The translations under genes and the position numbers were made by a program. From positions 310,001-374,000 of the forward strand of contig NZ_BMTU01000003.1 of the NCBI RefSeq assembly GCF_014649835.1: a stretch of 64,000 bases of DNA, written 5' to 3'. The notes under the pieces were generated by a model that saw only the letters and a program-made list of their open reading frames with translations, was not told the DNA's origin and searched no databases. Below, in pieces: positions 17,406-26,164 of the stretch. The DNA is from Streptomyces pilosus (GTDB lineage: Bacteria > Actinomycetota > Actinomycetes > Streptomycetales > Streptomycetaceae). Within the stretch, counting starts at the first letter, position 1. Every line of letters starts with the position of its first letter.

Positions 17406-18206
17406 TCAGATCCGCAGGCGCTCCTGGCGGCCGACCTCCGCCAGGCGGTCCGCGCCGAGCTGGGTGACCGCCTGGGTGACCTCCGGGAGGACCGCGCCGA
17501 AGCCGGCGTTGGTGAGGGTGATCGTGTCCTCGCCGACGCGGACCGCCGCGAGGTTCAGGGTGAGGACGGTGGGTGCCCCGTCCGACGCCTCCCCGGTCAT
17601 GCGCAGGCGCACGGCCGCCCGGGCGTCGCCCGCCCCGGGGAGCGGGAGCCGTGCCACCTCGACGAGCTGGGTGCCGGCCCGGGGGGTCCTCGTCTCGAAG
17701 CGTTCGCACCTCTCGGGCAGGGTGCCCAGCCAGTCCAGGGCACGGTCCACGTCGGCGGGACGGTACGCGGCGATCTGATAGCGCAGCTGGGTGTCGTTGT
17801 AGGCGTCGTCGAGGGTGGTCGTCACGCGCGGGCCGGCCGGGGTGCCGAACAGTTCCTCCGTGTAGAGGACGTCGAGGAGGCGGCGGCAGTCGGGGTCGTC
17901 CGTGGTCCCCTTGAGCAGTCCGTCCCGCCAGGTCGCCGCGCCCCGGCTCATCATCCACGGTTCCCCCAGGTCCGCGTCCGTGATCAGCGCCTCCCGCAGC
18001 TGCGCCTCGCTGAGCGCGGGCGGGGACGGCGCGGGCCGCTCGCCGGCCGGGACGGAGGCGGACCGGGACGGCTCGGGGGGCTGGGAGACGGCCTCCGGCA
18101 GCGCGCGCGGCACGTTCCGGTCGTCGGCGACGCACCCCGCGGCGAACAGGGCCGTCACCGACAGGGCGGAGGCGAGGAGGACACGGGTGGCCGGGGCATG
18201 GGTCAT
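17406..18206 (-). CDS. Exported lipoprotein, PknH-sensor-like domain
   Basis: A 266-residue lipoprotein: the signal peptide ends in a lipobox (TALFAAGC, with Cys near residue 25), followed by a Pro/Ser-rich linker and a globular domain of about 190 residues with segments such as LITADLGEPW-like sequence (ALITDADLGEPWMM) and a paired-Cys pattern (DPDCRRLL and PERCERFE). The architecture resembles extracellular sensor domains of the PknH type found in actinobacterial lipoproteins. ATG 18206 is preferred because GGAGG precedes it. It is outside the cell, attached to the membrane; no ligand can be named. Confidence 0.78.
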   Translation of the reverse strand: MTHAPATRVLLASALSVTALFAAGCVADDRNVPRALPEAVSQPPEPSRSASVPAGERPAPSPPALSEAQLREALITDADLGEPWMMSRGAATWRDGLLKGTTDDPDCRRLLDVLYTEELFGTPAGPRVTTTLDDAYNDTQLRYQIAAYRPADVDRALDWLGTLPERCERFETRTPRAGTQLVEVARLPLPGAGDARAAVRLRMTGEASDGAPTVLTLNLAAVRVGEDTITLTNAGFGAVLPEVTQAVTQLGADRLAEVGRQERLRI

Positions 18207-18385
18207 CGGGGTGCCTCCTGGGGGGACCGGGCCGTCCACGAGCGGCCGTGCCCCTACGCCACCACCGGGCGGGCCGCGTCACCAGCGCGGCGGGCCGTCC
18301 GGGTGAGCGGCGGAGCGCGCGGCGCCGCGGCCGGGAACCCCGCGTAGGGTCACGGGGCAGGACCGCCCTCGGAAGGAGCACCGCC

Positions 18386-19369
18386 GTGACCGACGGTCAG
18401 CCCGTCCCGGTGATCATCGACTGCGACACCGGGGTCGACGACGCCCTGGCCCTGCTGTTCGCCGTACGCCATCCGGGGATCGACCTGCGTGCCGTCACCT
18501 GCGTGGCCGGGAACACCGACGTGGACGGCGTCGTGCGCAACACGCTGACCGTGCTGGAGCGGGCGGGCGCGCCGGACGTCCCGGTCGCGCGGGGCGCCGA
18601 ACGGCCGCTGATCGAGGAGCCGCGCTCCGCCCGCCACGTGCACGGCCACGACGGGATGGGCGACCTCGGGCTGCCCGCCCCGCGCCGCGCCCCGGCCGGG
18701 GTGGACGCGGTGACCCTGCTGCGCCGCGAGATCCTCGCCTCGCCCCGCCCGGTCACCCTCGTGCCCACCGCCCCGCTCACCAACATCGCGCTGCTGCTGC
18801 GGACCCACCCCGAGGTCACCCGCAACATCGGGCGGATCGTGTTCATGGGCGGCGCGGCGGGCGTGGGGAACGCCACCCCGGTCGCCGAGTTCAACGTGTG
18901 GCACGACCCGGAGGCCGCCGCGATCCTCCTCACCGCGGGCGTGCCGATCACCATGTACGGCCTGGACGTGTTCACCCGGGTCGTCGTCCCGGGCGCCGAG
19001 GTGCGGCGGCTGCGCGCGAGTGCCGAACCGGGCACCCGGCTGGCCGGCGACCTGCTCGCCCACCGGCCGGCGCACCCGGGCAGCAGACCCGACGACCCCG
19101 CCGAGGACGCCGGCGGTCTCGGCGACGCGGGCGCGCTGTGCGCGGTCGCCGACCCGGAGGGCCTGACCACCCACCGCCTCCCCGTCGAGGTCGGTCTCGC
19201 CCCGGGTCCGGCCCGCGGCCAGACCGTGGTGGACCGCCGCCCCCGCGCGGGCGAGTCCGAACTCCACGAGGGGGTGCGCGAGCAGCCCCTGGTGGACGTC
19301 GGCCTGGACGTGGACGTGGAGCGCTACGTGCGGCTGTACCTGACGACGGTCGAACGCCCCGCCGTGTGA
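18386..19369 (+). CDS. Nucleoside hydrolase
   Basis: A 327-residue inosine-uridine-preferring nucleoside hydrolase family enzyme, which cleaves the N-glycosidic bond of ribonucleosides for salvage. The calcium-binding motif DCDTGVDDALAL is at the N-terminus. Other family landmarks are VAGNTDVDGVVRNTLTVLE, the HGHDGMGDLGLP loop, LVPTAPLTNIALLL, VFMGGAAGVGNATPVAEFN and a late Asp in EDAGGLGDAGAL. GTG 18386 follows GGAAGGAG. Specificity (purine, pyrimidine or ADP-ribose-related) cannot be decided. The next gene is a sugar hydrolase, but 147 bases separate them. Confidence 0.94.
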   Translation: MTDGQPVPVIIDCDTGVDDALALLFAVRHPGIDLRAVTCVAGNTDVDGVVRNTLTVLERAGAPDVPVARGAERPLIEEPRSARHVHGHDGMGDLGLPAPRRAPAGVDAVTLLRREILASPRPVTLVPTAPLTNIALLLRTHPEVTRNIGRIVFMGGAAGVGNATPVAEFNVWHDPEAAAILLTAGVPITMYGLDVFTRVVVPGAEVRRLRASAEPGTRLAGDLLAHRPAHPGSRPDDPAEDAGGLGDAGALCAVADPEGLTTHRLPVEVGLAPGPARGQTVVDRRPRAGESELHEGVREQPLVDVGLDVDVERYVRLYLTTVERPAV

Positions 19370-19516
19370 TCGGACACCCGTTCCCCCTCCCGGCGCGGGT
19401 GAACGGCGCCGTACGCCACATGCCCAGGGAATGGCTCCCCGCTGCCGGTGCGTTCGCTTTTACGGTGGTCTGGACAGATTCTCCGCCGGTACCCGCACGC
19501 ACCCAGAGGAGACCGC

Positions 19517-21220
19517 GTGACCGATCGCCCGAACCCCTCCGACGCCCTGCCGCCCCACCCCGCACCCGACGCCACGCCCGACCTCTCCTCGCGGGACCCC
19601 GACTGGTGGCGGCAGGCCGTCGTCTACCAGATCTACCCCCGCAGCTTCGCCGACGCCGACGGTGACGGACTCGGTGACCTGCGCGGCATCACCCGCCGCC
19701 TCACCCACCTCGCCGCCCTCGGCGTCGACGCCCTGTGGCTGAGCCCCTTCTACCCCTCCGAGCTCGCCGACGGCGGCTACGACGTCGCCGACCCGCGCGA
19801 CGTCGACCCGCGCCTGGGCACCCTCGACGACTTCGACGCGCTGGTGCGCGAGGCCCACCGGCTCGGCCTGAAGGTGATCGTCGACATCGTCCCCAACCAC
19901 ACCTCCCACCAGCACGTCTGGTTCCAGGAGGCGCTGCGCGCCGGTCCCGGCTCGCCCGCCCGCGACCGCTACGTCTTCCGCGACGGCCGGGGCGAACGGG
20001 GCGAGCTGCCGCCCACCGACTGGCAGTCCGTGTTCGGCGGCAGCGCCTGGCAGCGGGTGCCGGACGGGCAGTGGTACCTGCACCTGTTCGCCGCCGAGCA
20101 GCCCGACCTCGACTGGGGCCACCAGGACGTCCGCGACGACCACCGCACCACCCTGCGGTTCTGGAGCGACCGGGGCGTGGACGGCTTCCGGGTCGACGTG
20201 GCGCACGCCCTGGTCAAGGACCTGAGCGAGCCGCTGCGCGACCTCGGCGACCACGCGGCGGGCGGTGAAGCCGCCCTCACCGACTTCGCGCCCGGCACCC
20301 ACCCGTTCTACGACCGCGACGAGGTGCACGAGATCTACCGCGACTGGCGCAAGATCCTCGACGCCTACACGCCGCCCCGGACGGCCGTCGCCGAGGCCTG
20401 GATCCCCGGCGAGCGGCGCGCCCTGTACGCCCGTCCGGACGAACTGGGCCAGGCCTTCAACTTCGAGTACCTGGAGACCCCCTGGGACGCGGACGCGCTC
20501 CGCCGGGTCATCGCCGACTCCCTCGCGACCGCCCACGCGGTCGGGGCCTCGGCGACCTGGGTGCTCTCCAACCACGACGTGGTCCGGCACGCCTCCCGGC
20601 TGGTGCTCCCGCCGGGCACCGACGACAACGCCTGGCTGCTGTCCGGTGGCCACGCCCCCGCCGTCGACGCCGGAGCCGGTCTGCGCCGGGCCCGCGCGGC
20701 CACCCTGCTGATGCTGGCGCTGCCCGGCTCGGCCTACGTCTACCAGGGCGAGGAACTCGGTCTGCCCGAGGTCGCCGACCTGCCCACCGAGGTCCTCCAG
20801 GACCCCATCTGGGAACAGACCGGCCATGTGCGCAAGGGCCGCGACGGATGCCGGGTGCCCCTGCCGTGGACCACGGACGGCCCCTCGTACGGCTTCGGAT
20901 CGGCCGGCGCGTGGCTGCCGCAGCCGCCGTCCTTCGCGGAGTACGCCGTGGAGGCGCAGGACGGGGTGGAGGGCTCCACCCTGGAGCTCTACCGCACGGC
21001 GCTCCGACTGCGCCGCAAACTGCTGGACGGCGAGACGCTGACCTGGGCGGAGGACGCCCCGGCCGGAGTGGTGCAGTTCGACCGCGGTGACGGCTGGCGC
21101 TGCGTGGCCAACCTGTCCGCCGCCCCGGTGCCCCTCCCGGCGGGTGAGGTCCTGCTGACCAGCGCCCCCCTGGAGGACGGCCGCCTCGCCCCCGACACCA
21201 CGGCCTGGCTCGCCCGCTGA
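19517..21220 (+). CDS. GH13 alpha-glucosidase
   Basis: A 567-residue cytoplasmic glycoside hydrolase of family 13 acting on alpha-1,4/1,6-glucosides such as maltose and isomaltose. The N-terminus has the alpha-glucosidase signature WWRQAVVYQIYPRSFADADG. The catalytic regions are visible: DIVPNHTS (region I), GFRVDVAHAL with the nucleophile Asp (region II), VAEAWIPGER with the acid/base Glu (region III), and LSNHDVVRHASR (region IV). No signal peptide is present. GTG 19517 follows AGAGGAGA. No sugar transporter genes are adjacent, unlike the aglEFG arrangement of other Streptomyces alpha-glucosidases. Confidence 0.95.
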   Translation: MTDRPNPSDALPPHPAPDATPDLSSRDPDWWRQAVVYQIYPRSFADADGDGLGDLRGITRRLTHLAALGVDALWLSPFYPSELADGGYDVADPRDVDPRLGTLDDFDALVREAHRLGLKVIVDIVPNHTSHQHVWFQEALRAGPGSPARDRYVFRDGRGERGELPPTDWQSVFGGSAWQRVPDGQWYLHLFAAEQPDLDWGHQDVRDDHRTTLRFWSDRGVDGFRVDVAHALVKDLSEPLRDLGDHAAGGEAALTDFAPGTHPFYDRDEVHEIYRDWRKILDAYTPPRTAVAEAWIPGERRALYARPDELGQAFNFEYLETPWDADALRRVIADSLATAHAVGASATWVLSNHDVVRHASRLVLPPGTDDNAWLLSGGHAPAVDAGAGLRRARAATLLMLALPGSAYVYQGEELGLPEVADLPTEVLQDPIWEQTGHVRKGRDGCRVPLPWTTDGPSYGFGSAGAWLPQPPSFAEYAVEAQDGVEGSTLELYRTALRLRRKLLDGETLTWAEDAPAGVVQFDRGDGWRCVANLSAAPVPLPAGEVLLTSAPLEDGRLAPDTTAWLAR

Positions 21221-21367
21221 ACCGTGCCGCTCCGCCCCGGTGCCCGCCGCGCCGGGGCGGCCGCGGTGGGCACCCGTACGGCCGTCCAGCGCGGGCGGCC
21301 CGGCGGGAGCGCCGTCATGATCGCTACCAGGTGTGTCCGTGAAGGTCGTACAGGGAGCCCGCCGACG

Positions 21368-22120
21368 ATGAACAGGTCAAGCAGGACAGCCGCCGCCGTG
21401 TGGGGCGCGGCCGGGGTGCTCGCGGGCGGGTGGCTGCAGGCCGGGACGGCGGGAGCCACCGCCCTGCCCGCCCCGGTCGCGCGGCCCGCGGTGCTGTGGG
21501 GCGACGTGACGATCCCGCCGGGGCGGGACGGCATCGTGGAGGCCGGCGGCGTCACCGGGCCGGTGCTCGGCAGCGGATCCACGCTGACCCTGACCGCGCC
21601 GGCCGGGACGCGGGTGACGGGCGTCCCCCTCGACACCCCCGGCTACCGGGGCGCGGTGGCCGCCGACGGCCGCACCGCCGTCTACACCGCGGCCTCGGCC
21701 GAGCGGCCGTGGCGGGACGGTGCGTTCCCGTTCGTGGTCGCGGTCCCCGCGGACGCGGTGCCCGGGACCCGGCTGGGCGGCTGCGTGCTGCGGCTCGCGG
21801 ACGCGGGCGGCGCGGTCAGGGCGTCGGGCGGGTGCCAGGTGACCGTGGGGCTGGCCGAACCCACCCTGGCCAGGCCCGAGTCCGGCGTCCCGCTGGAGGG
21901 GCGGCCGGCGATCGCGGGCCGGGCGCACCCCGGGGCGCAGATCACCGTCTCCGACCAGGACGGCGGCGAGGTGTGCACCGACACCACCGGCTCCGACGGC
22001 CTCTGGGTCTGCACCCCCGCCCGTGCCCTGCCCGAGGGCCCCAACCGTCTCCAGGCCACCGCCACCCTGAACGGGGTGAGCGCGTCGAGCGAGCAGATCC
22101 AGATCACCGTGGCTCCGTAG
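21368..22120 (+). CDS. Secreted protein with Ig-like C-terminal domain
   Basis: A 250-residue exported protein with a signal peptide (RTAAAVWGAAGVLAGGWLQA...GATA) and two beta-rich parts. The second (from about residue 165: GVPLEGRPAIAGRAHPGAQI, then DTTGSDGLWVCTPARALPEG) resembles bacterial Ig-like or carboxypeptidase-regulatory repeats. Two Cys pairs (GGCVLRL with GGCQVTV; EVCTDTT with VCTPA) fit disulfides outside the cell. ATG 21368 directly precedes the signal peptide. No enzyme motif is seen; a wall-associated or adhesive role is plausible but unproven. Confidence 0.75.
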   Translation: MNRSSRTAAAVWGAAGVLAGGWLQAGTAGATALPAPVARPAVLWGDVTIPPGRDGIVEAGGVTGPVLGSGSTLTLTAPAGTRVTGVPLDTPGYRGAVAADGRTAVYTAASAERPWRDGAFPFVVAVPADAVPGTRLGGCVLRLADAGGAVRASGGCQVTVGLAEPTLARPESGVPLEGRPAIAGRAHPGAQITVSDQDGGEVCTDTTGSDGLWVCTPARALPEGPNRLQATATLNGVSASSEQIQITVAP

Positions 22121-22128
22121 CGCACCTC

Positions 22129-22596
22129 TCAGTGGCGCACCGCTCGTGCCACCTCCGGGCGGGCGTCGGAGGGCAGGTCGTGCGTGCTGCGCGCGGTGGC
22201 CCGCGCGGACTCGCCCGCCGGCACGTCGTCCACGGTCACCAGGGCCACGTCGACCAGGTCGCCGCCCGCGTCCCTGAAGTCGATCTGCACCAGGAAGGAC
22301 CGGGCCGAGTCGTCGGTGTTGCGCACGGTCACCCCGACGGACGCGCGCCCGCTCGCGGGGACGTCGGGGGAGCCCAGGGTGACGTCGTCCTTCGCGTCGA
22401 GGTTCCGCGTGAAGTCCTCGAACCGGCGCCCCGCCTCGGCCGTCGCCGACTCCCACGCCCCGGTGGCGCGGGAGGCCGCGGAGGAGACGGACGGCTCCGC
22501 GCCGTCCTCCCCGCCGGTGCAGCCGACCGCGCCGCCGACCAGCAGAGCCGTCAGCGCGGCCGCTCCGGCGGCCGCGCGACGGCTGGGGGCCGTCAT
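22129..22596 (-). CDS. Lipoprotein with FxLYD/Ig-like domain
   Basis: A 155-residue lipoprotein. The signal sequence ends at a lipobox-like GGAVGC, followed by an acidic Ser-rich linker and a beta-sandwich domain (SGRASVGVTVRNTDDSARSF, VQIDFRDAGGDLVDVALVTV, DDVPAGESARATA). This pattern is typical of the FxLYD-type domain of secreted actinobacterial lipoproteins. Its start lies one base past the stop of the gene for the DUF6479-like membrane protein, so the two are translationally coupled. It faces the plus-strand secreted protein with a gap of 8 bases between stops. Confidence 0.78.
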   Translation of the reverse strand: MTAPSRRAAAGAAALTALLVGGAVGCTGGEDGAEPSVSSAASRATGAWESATAEAGRRFEDFTRNLDAKDDVTLGSPDVPASGRASVGVTVRNTDDSARSFLVQIDFRDAGGDLVDVALVTVDDVPAGESARATARSTHDLPSDARPEVARAVRH

Positions 22597-22597
22597 G

Positions 22598-22969
22598 TCA
22601 GACGTGTCCCGGGCCACCGCTGCCGAAGGCCCCGCTGGAGCCGGGCAGCCAGCGCTTGCGCTTCTGGTCCTTGCCGGTCCTGGACCCGGAGTGGTGGATC
22701 TCGTAGGGCATGAGCCGGGACCCGCCCCTCTCCACCCGGGGCATCTCGTCGGGTTCCCGCATCTCCCGCATCTCGCGGACCGCGCCGCCGTCCGGCAGCT
22801 TCGGCTGTTGCTCGGGAGTGGGACGGGGGGATTCCTGGTCCATGACGCGCATGCCGACCCGTACGGCCCAGACCAGCGCGCCGGCCACGATCAGCCCGCC
22901 GACGACGATCGCGGTCACGCTCCACCCACTCTGAACGGCCGCCAGAAGTTGATACGTTCCGATGCTCAT
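22598..22969 (-). CDS. DUF6479-like small membrane protein
   Basis: The 123-residue protein starts at ATG 22969 (MSIGTYQLLAAVQSGWSVTA), has one membrane helix (AIVVGGLIVAGALVWAVRVG) and a hydrophilic cytoplasmic tail with the pattern VREMREMREPDEMPRVERGG and LMPYEI. That tail pattern is what I associate with the Streptomyces DUF6479 family; the end is Gly/Lys-rich. Function is unknown. It is the first gene of a two-gene operon with the downstream lipoprotein. Confidence 0.7.
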   Translation of the reverse strand: MSIGTYQLLAAVQSGWSVTAIVVGGLIVAGALVWAVRVGMRVMDQESPRPTPEQQPKLPDGGAVREMREMREPDEMPRVERGGSRLMPYEIHHSGSRTGKDQKRKRWLPGSSGAFGSGGPGHV

Positions 22970-23029
22970 GCTTTGAGTATGGACGAGGAAATGAGATAAA
23001 GCGCCCGGAATGTCCAGATCGTTGGCCAT

Positions 23030-23845
23030 GGCTCCGCGGGAGGATCAGGGCGCCACCGGCCGTGCGGCGGGCCCTCGTTCGGCCCGTCCCGGCGGGCGGC
23101 GGGCCCCGGCCCGTGACAGATTGCGGCCGGAGGGAAGGCCGGGACGGGCCGTCGCGTCCCCACGTGTGCAGCTCGGGGCCCGGCCCGGTCTTCCCGCGCC
23201 CGGCGCCCGGCGTCCGGGCGCGCCGGCCGCGCCGGCGGCGACTCCTCGACCGCGGCAGCGGTCTCGCCCCGCAGGACCGCGAGCACCATGACGGCCGGGG
23301 AGCACGCCCGCGCCGGGCGCCTGGGCGGGACGGACGGGCTGCCTCCGCACCGTCTTCGCCGTGCTCGCGGCCGGCCGCGGCACCAGCGACCTCAGGACGC
23401 AGGACCACCCGGCTGCCGTCCTGGGCCCGGCACGCGCGCCGGGTGCCACGCGGCCCGACGCCACCACCGGGGACCCGTCCCTCGCCCTGGCCGCCCCCGG
23501 CGGTGCCGTCCCGCCCTCCCGTCACGGCCACCGCCCCCGACGCCTGGCGCCGCCCCCTCGTCGTGTTCATGGGCGGCCCGCGCACCGCCCCGCGGGTCCC
23601 CTTCCACGGAGCCGTCCTCACCCGGACCGGGCTGGGGAACGCACTCGGCGGGACGGGTCCCATCGCACCCGAACGGACGAGGGCACCGGCGGGAAGCGCA
23701 CGGGGGCCGGGCCGCCGGGGAATGCGCCCGGACGGGTGGTGTGCGCTCCGCCGGCGCGGGGAACGGACATCTGCCTCCGTCACGACAGTTTTTCCGCCAG
23801 GCCGACTAGAGTTTCCCTGCGGGGAACCCGTCCCCGTGGCGGACC
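23030..23845. other. Gap of about 0.8 kb without a supported gene
   Basis: Several long frames cross this stretch on both strands, but none shows a recognisable domain, a ribosome-binding site or consistent amino-acid composition; they are rich in Arg, Pro and Gly as expected of non-coding GC-rich DNA. A short plus-strand stretch around 23340-23400 and another around 23550-23640 (RRPLVVFMGGPRTAPRVPF-like) look a little more protein-like and could be remains of a decayed gene. Confidence 0.5.
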
Positions 23846-23875
23846 GTGCCCACGGTGGTCCGCGGAAAGGCGCGC

Positions 23876-24256
23876 ATGCCCCCGGAGAGTCAGCCGTACG
23901 CCGACGGCCGGCAGCCGGACCAGGACCGGCTCCCCGTCGCCGACCGGCTCGACGACGACCACTTCCCGGCCTACACCATGGGCAGGGCCGCCGAACTGGT
24001 CGGAAGCACCCCCGCGTTCCTCCGCGCGCTGGGCGAGGCGCGGCTGATCACCCCGGCGCGCTCCGGGGGCGGTCACCGCCGCTATTCGCGCCACCAGCTG
24101 CGGCTGGCGGCCCGCGCCCGCGAGCTGATCGACCAGGGCACACCGGTCGACGCGGCGTGCCGGATCATCAGTCTGGAGGAGCGGCTGGAGCAGGCCGAAC
24201 GGGCCAACGAGGAGCTGCGCGCGCGGGCGGCGGGCCCGGCCCGCGGGTCACGGTGA
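23876..24256 (+). CDS. MerR-like HTH protein upstream of cold-shock gene
   Basis: A 126-residue protein with a MerR-type winged helix (YTMGRAAELVGSTPAFLRAL, ARLITPARSGGGHRRYSRHQ) and a short coiled helix (SLEERLEQAERANEELRARA) but no effector-binding domain. The start ATG 23876 follows a GGAAAGG purine run. Many Streptomyces carry such a short MerR-like gene immediately before a cold-shock protein gene, as here, with a leader of 241 bases between. The conserved pairing suggests a shared function, perhaps autoregulation of the csp operon. The C-terminal helix resembles a dimerisation helix. Confidence 0.85.
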   Translation: MPPESQPYADGRQPDQDRLPVADRLDDDHFPAYTMGRAAELVGSTPAFLRALGEARLITPARSGGGHRRYSRHQLRLAARARELIDQGTPVDAACRIISLEERLEQAERANEELRARAAGPARGSR

Positions 24257-24497
24257 AAATCTCCCCCCGTCGGGACAGAATTTCCTCTCCCGCTGCGGAA
24301 AATCTCATTCCCTAAACACGCCATCGGCGTTTTATTCCAGTGATTTTCCTCGCTTGCCGCGAGTCCTCTCCGTGCTAGGCTGACGCCAGTTGCAGTTGTG
24401 GTTGCCAGTTTGCTACCGGGTCTCCGGGCAGGTGATCATCGCGACGATGTAGGGATTCGTAAAGTGCGAGTTCCGACACTGTCTCAGGAGATTTGAT
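24257..24497 (+). promoter_or_regulatory. Long leader of the cold-shock gene
   Basis: This 241-base stretch between the MerR-like stop and the csp ATG is less GC-rich than its surroundings and codes for nothing. A Shine-Dalgarno-like AGGAGA lies at 24486-24491. Cold-shock mRNAs typically have long structured leaders that act as thermosensors, so both a promoter and a regulatory leader may lie here. Confidence 0.5.
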
Positions 24498-24701
24498 ATG
24501 GCCACCGGTACGGTGAAGTGGTTCAACTCGGAAAAGGGCTTCGGCTTCATCGAGCAGGACGGCGGCGGCGCTGACGTGTTCGCCCACTACTCGAACATCG
24601 CCACCTCGGGCTTCCGTGAGCTCCAGGAAGGCCAGAAGGTGACCTTCGACGTCACCCAGGGCCAGAAGGGCCCGCAGGCGGAGAACATCGTCCCCGCCTG
24701 A
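24498..24701 (+). CDS. Cold-shock protein, CspA family
   Basis: A 67-residue single cold-shock domain, an OB-fold nucleic-acid chaperone that melts RNA secondary structure. Both RNA-binding motifs are intact: RNP1 KGFGFI and RNP2 VFAHY. The sequence runs from [20 protein letters not shown] to AENIVPA, exactly the family length. The gene is preceded by a long leader and followed by a near-perfect terminator, so it makes a short abundant transcript, possibly linked to the MerR-like gene upstream. Confidence 0.97.
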   Translation: MATGTVKWFNSEKGFGFIEQDGGGADVFAHYSNIATSGFRELQEGQKVTFDVTQGQKGPQAENIVPA

Positions 24702-24719
24702 CCTGCACGCAGGGATTCA

Positions 24720-24757
24720 AGAGCAGGGGTCCGCACTTCGGTGCGGGCCCCTGCTCT
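24720..24757 (+). terminator. Rho-independent terminator after the cold-shock gene
   Basis: A 17-bp stem (24720-24736 with 24741-24757, one wobble pair) closed by a TTCG tetraloop and followed by TTGTTTT. This is one of the few hairpins here with a real T tract, fitting a highly expressed gene. Confidence 0.92.
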
Positions 24758-24853
24758 TTGTTTTCCGCCGATCGGCACGCTGCATTCACCCGCTATTCCG
24801 TATCCGGTCGCGTGACCGTGATGCCGCCGGCCTGTCCGAAAGGAAGCGTTCCC

Positions 24854-25777
24854 GTGGCCCTCTCCCTCCGGCGCCGTGCGCTGCTGCTGGCCGGGTCCCT
24901 CGCCCCGGTGGCCGGATGTGCCACCGACGACGCCCCCGCGCGGCCCGACGGCCGGGGTGGCACGCCCTCCTCCGCGGGCCGGTCCGCGCCCGCGCCGGTG
25001 ACCCCGCGGAGCCTCGCCGGACTCGAGCGCGCGTACGGCGCCCGTCTCGGGGTGTACGCCCTCGCGACCGGCACCGGAGCCACGGTCGTCCACCGCGCCG
25101 ACGAACGCTTCGCGTTCTGCTCCACCTTCAAGGCGCTTGCCGCCGGAGCCGTCCTGGACCGCCGCCGGCTCGCCCGCCTGGACGAACGCGTCCCCTACAC
25201 CGGGGACGACCTGGTCGCGTACTCACCCGTCACCGAGCGGCACACCGGAACGGGCATGACCGTCCGCGACCTGTGCGACGCCGCCGTCCGGCACAGCGAC
25301 AACACGGCCGCCAACCTGCTGCTGCGCGACCTCGGCGGGCCGCGCGCCCTCACCGCCCACCTGCGCGGACTCGGTGACTCCGTCAGCCGCCTGGACCACG
25401 TCGAACCCGAGCTGAACGGCAACCCGCCGGGAGACCCGCGCGACACCACGACACCCCGCGCCGTCGCCGCCGACTACCGCGCCCTCACCCTCGGCGACGC
25501 GCTGCCGCCCGCCGAGCGTGCCCTGCTGACGGACTGGCTGGTCCGCAACACCACCGGCGACCGGCGCATCCGGGCCGGCGTCCCCGTGGGCTGGAAGGTC
25601 GGCGACAAGACCGGGACCGGTGAGTGGGGCCGGGCCCACGACGTGGCCGTGCTGTGGCCGGACCGCGGGGCCCCGCTGGTGCTGGCCGTCCTCACCGACC
25701 GCCCGGACCGCGACGCCGACCCCGTCGACCCGCTGATCGCCGAGGTCACCCGCCGCGTCCTCACCGCCCTCGGCTGA
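24854..25777 (+). CDS. Class A beta-lactamase
   Basis: A 307-residue exported serine beta-lactamase. The four class A motifs are visible: nucleophile S-x-x-K as STFK, the SDN loop in RHSDNTAAN, the general-base Glu in the omega loop (EPELN), and KTG in GDKTGTGEWG. The N-terminus has a signal peptide with a lipobox-like APVAGC, so it is probably a lipoprotein. GTG 24854 is preferred because AAAGGAAGCG precedes it; an ATG 33 bases upstream would also be in frame. Spectrum cannot be told from sequence. Confidence 0.95.
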   Translation: MALSLRRRALLLAGSLAPVAGCATDDAPARPDGRGGTPSSAGRSAPAPVTPRSLAGLERAYGARLGVYALATGTGATVVHRADERFAFCSTFKALAAGAVLDRRRLARLDERVPYTGDDLVAYSPVTERHTGTGMTVRDLCDAAVRHSDNTAANLLLRDLGGPRALTAHLRGLGDSVSRLDHVEPELNGNPPGDPRDTTTPRAVAADYRALTLGDALPPAERALLTDWLVRNTTGDRRIRAGVPVGWKVGDKTGTGEWGRAHDVAVLWPDRGAPLVLAVLTDRPDRDADPVDPLIAEVTRRVLTALG

Positions 25778-25801
25778 CCCGGAGGGCGGCGCCGCGTGCC
25801 G

Positions 25802-26122
25802 TCAGCCCTGCTTCGGCGCGGCCTGCTGGACCACCTCGAAGGACCACAGGGTGGCGTCCGTGGCCGCGGGGCGCGGCTTCCCGCCCTGCTCGCCGCCGTG
25901 CGCCGCCTGGCCGCGGCCGGCCATCCAGCGCTGGAAGTCCTCCTCGGTCCGCCAGCGGGTGTACACGAGGTAGGTGTCGGTGCCCTCGACCGGGCGCAGC
26001 AGCTCGAACCACTCGAACCCGTCCGAACCCTCCACCGCCCCGGCCCGCGCGGCGAACCGCTGCTCCAGCGTCTCGCGCTGCTCTTCGGGAACCGTGAGTA
26101 CGTTGATCTTGACGATGCTCAT
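25802..26122 (-). CDS. Antibiotic biosynthesis monooxygenase (ABM) domain protein
   Basis: A 106-residue small alpha/beta-barrel protein. It begins with MSIVKINVLTVPEEQRETLE and has the ABM pattern GFEWFELLRPVEGTDTYLVY, TRWRTEEDFQRWM. Proteins of this fold include quinone-forming monooxygenases and haem-degrading enzymes; the catalytic residues are not diagnostic here. It is dimeric in the family and cytoplasmic. It converges with the beta-lactamase gene across a 24-base gap. Confidence 0.85.
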   Translation of the reverse strand: MSIVKINVLTVPEEQRETLEQRFAARAGAVEGSDGFEWFELLRPVEGTDTYLVYTRWRTEEDFQRWMAGRGQAAHGGEQGGKPRPAATDATLWSFEVVQQAAPKQG

Positions 26123-26164
26123 GTCCCGATTGTTCCGCAGCGAGGGCGACGGGCACGCGCCGGG

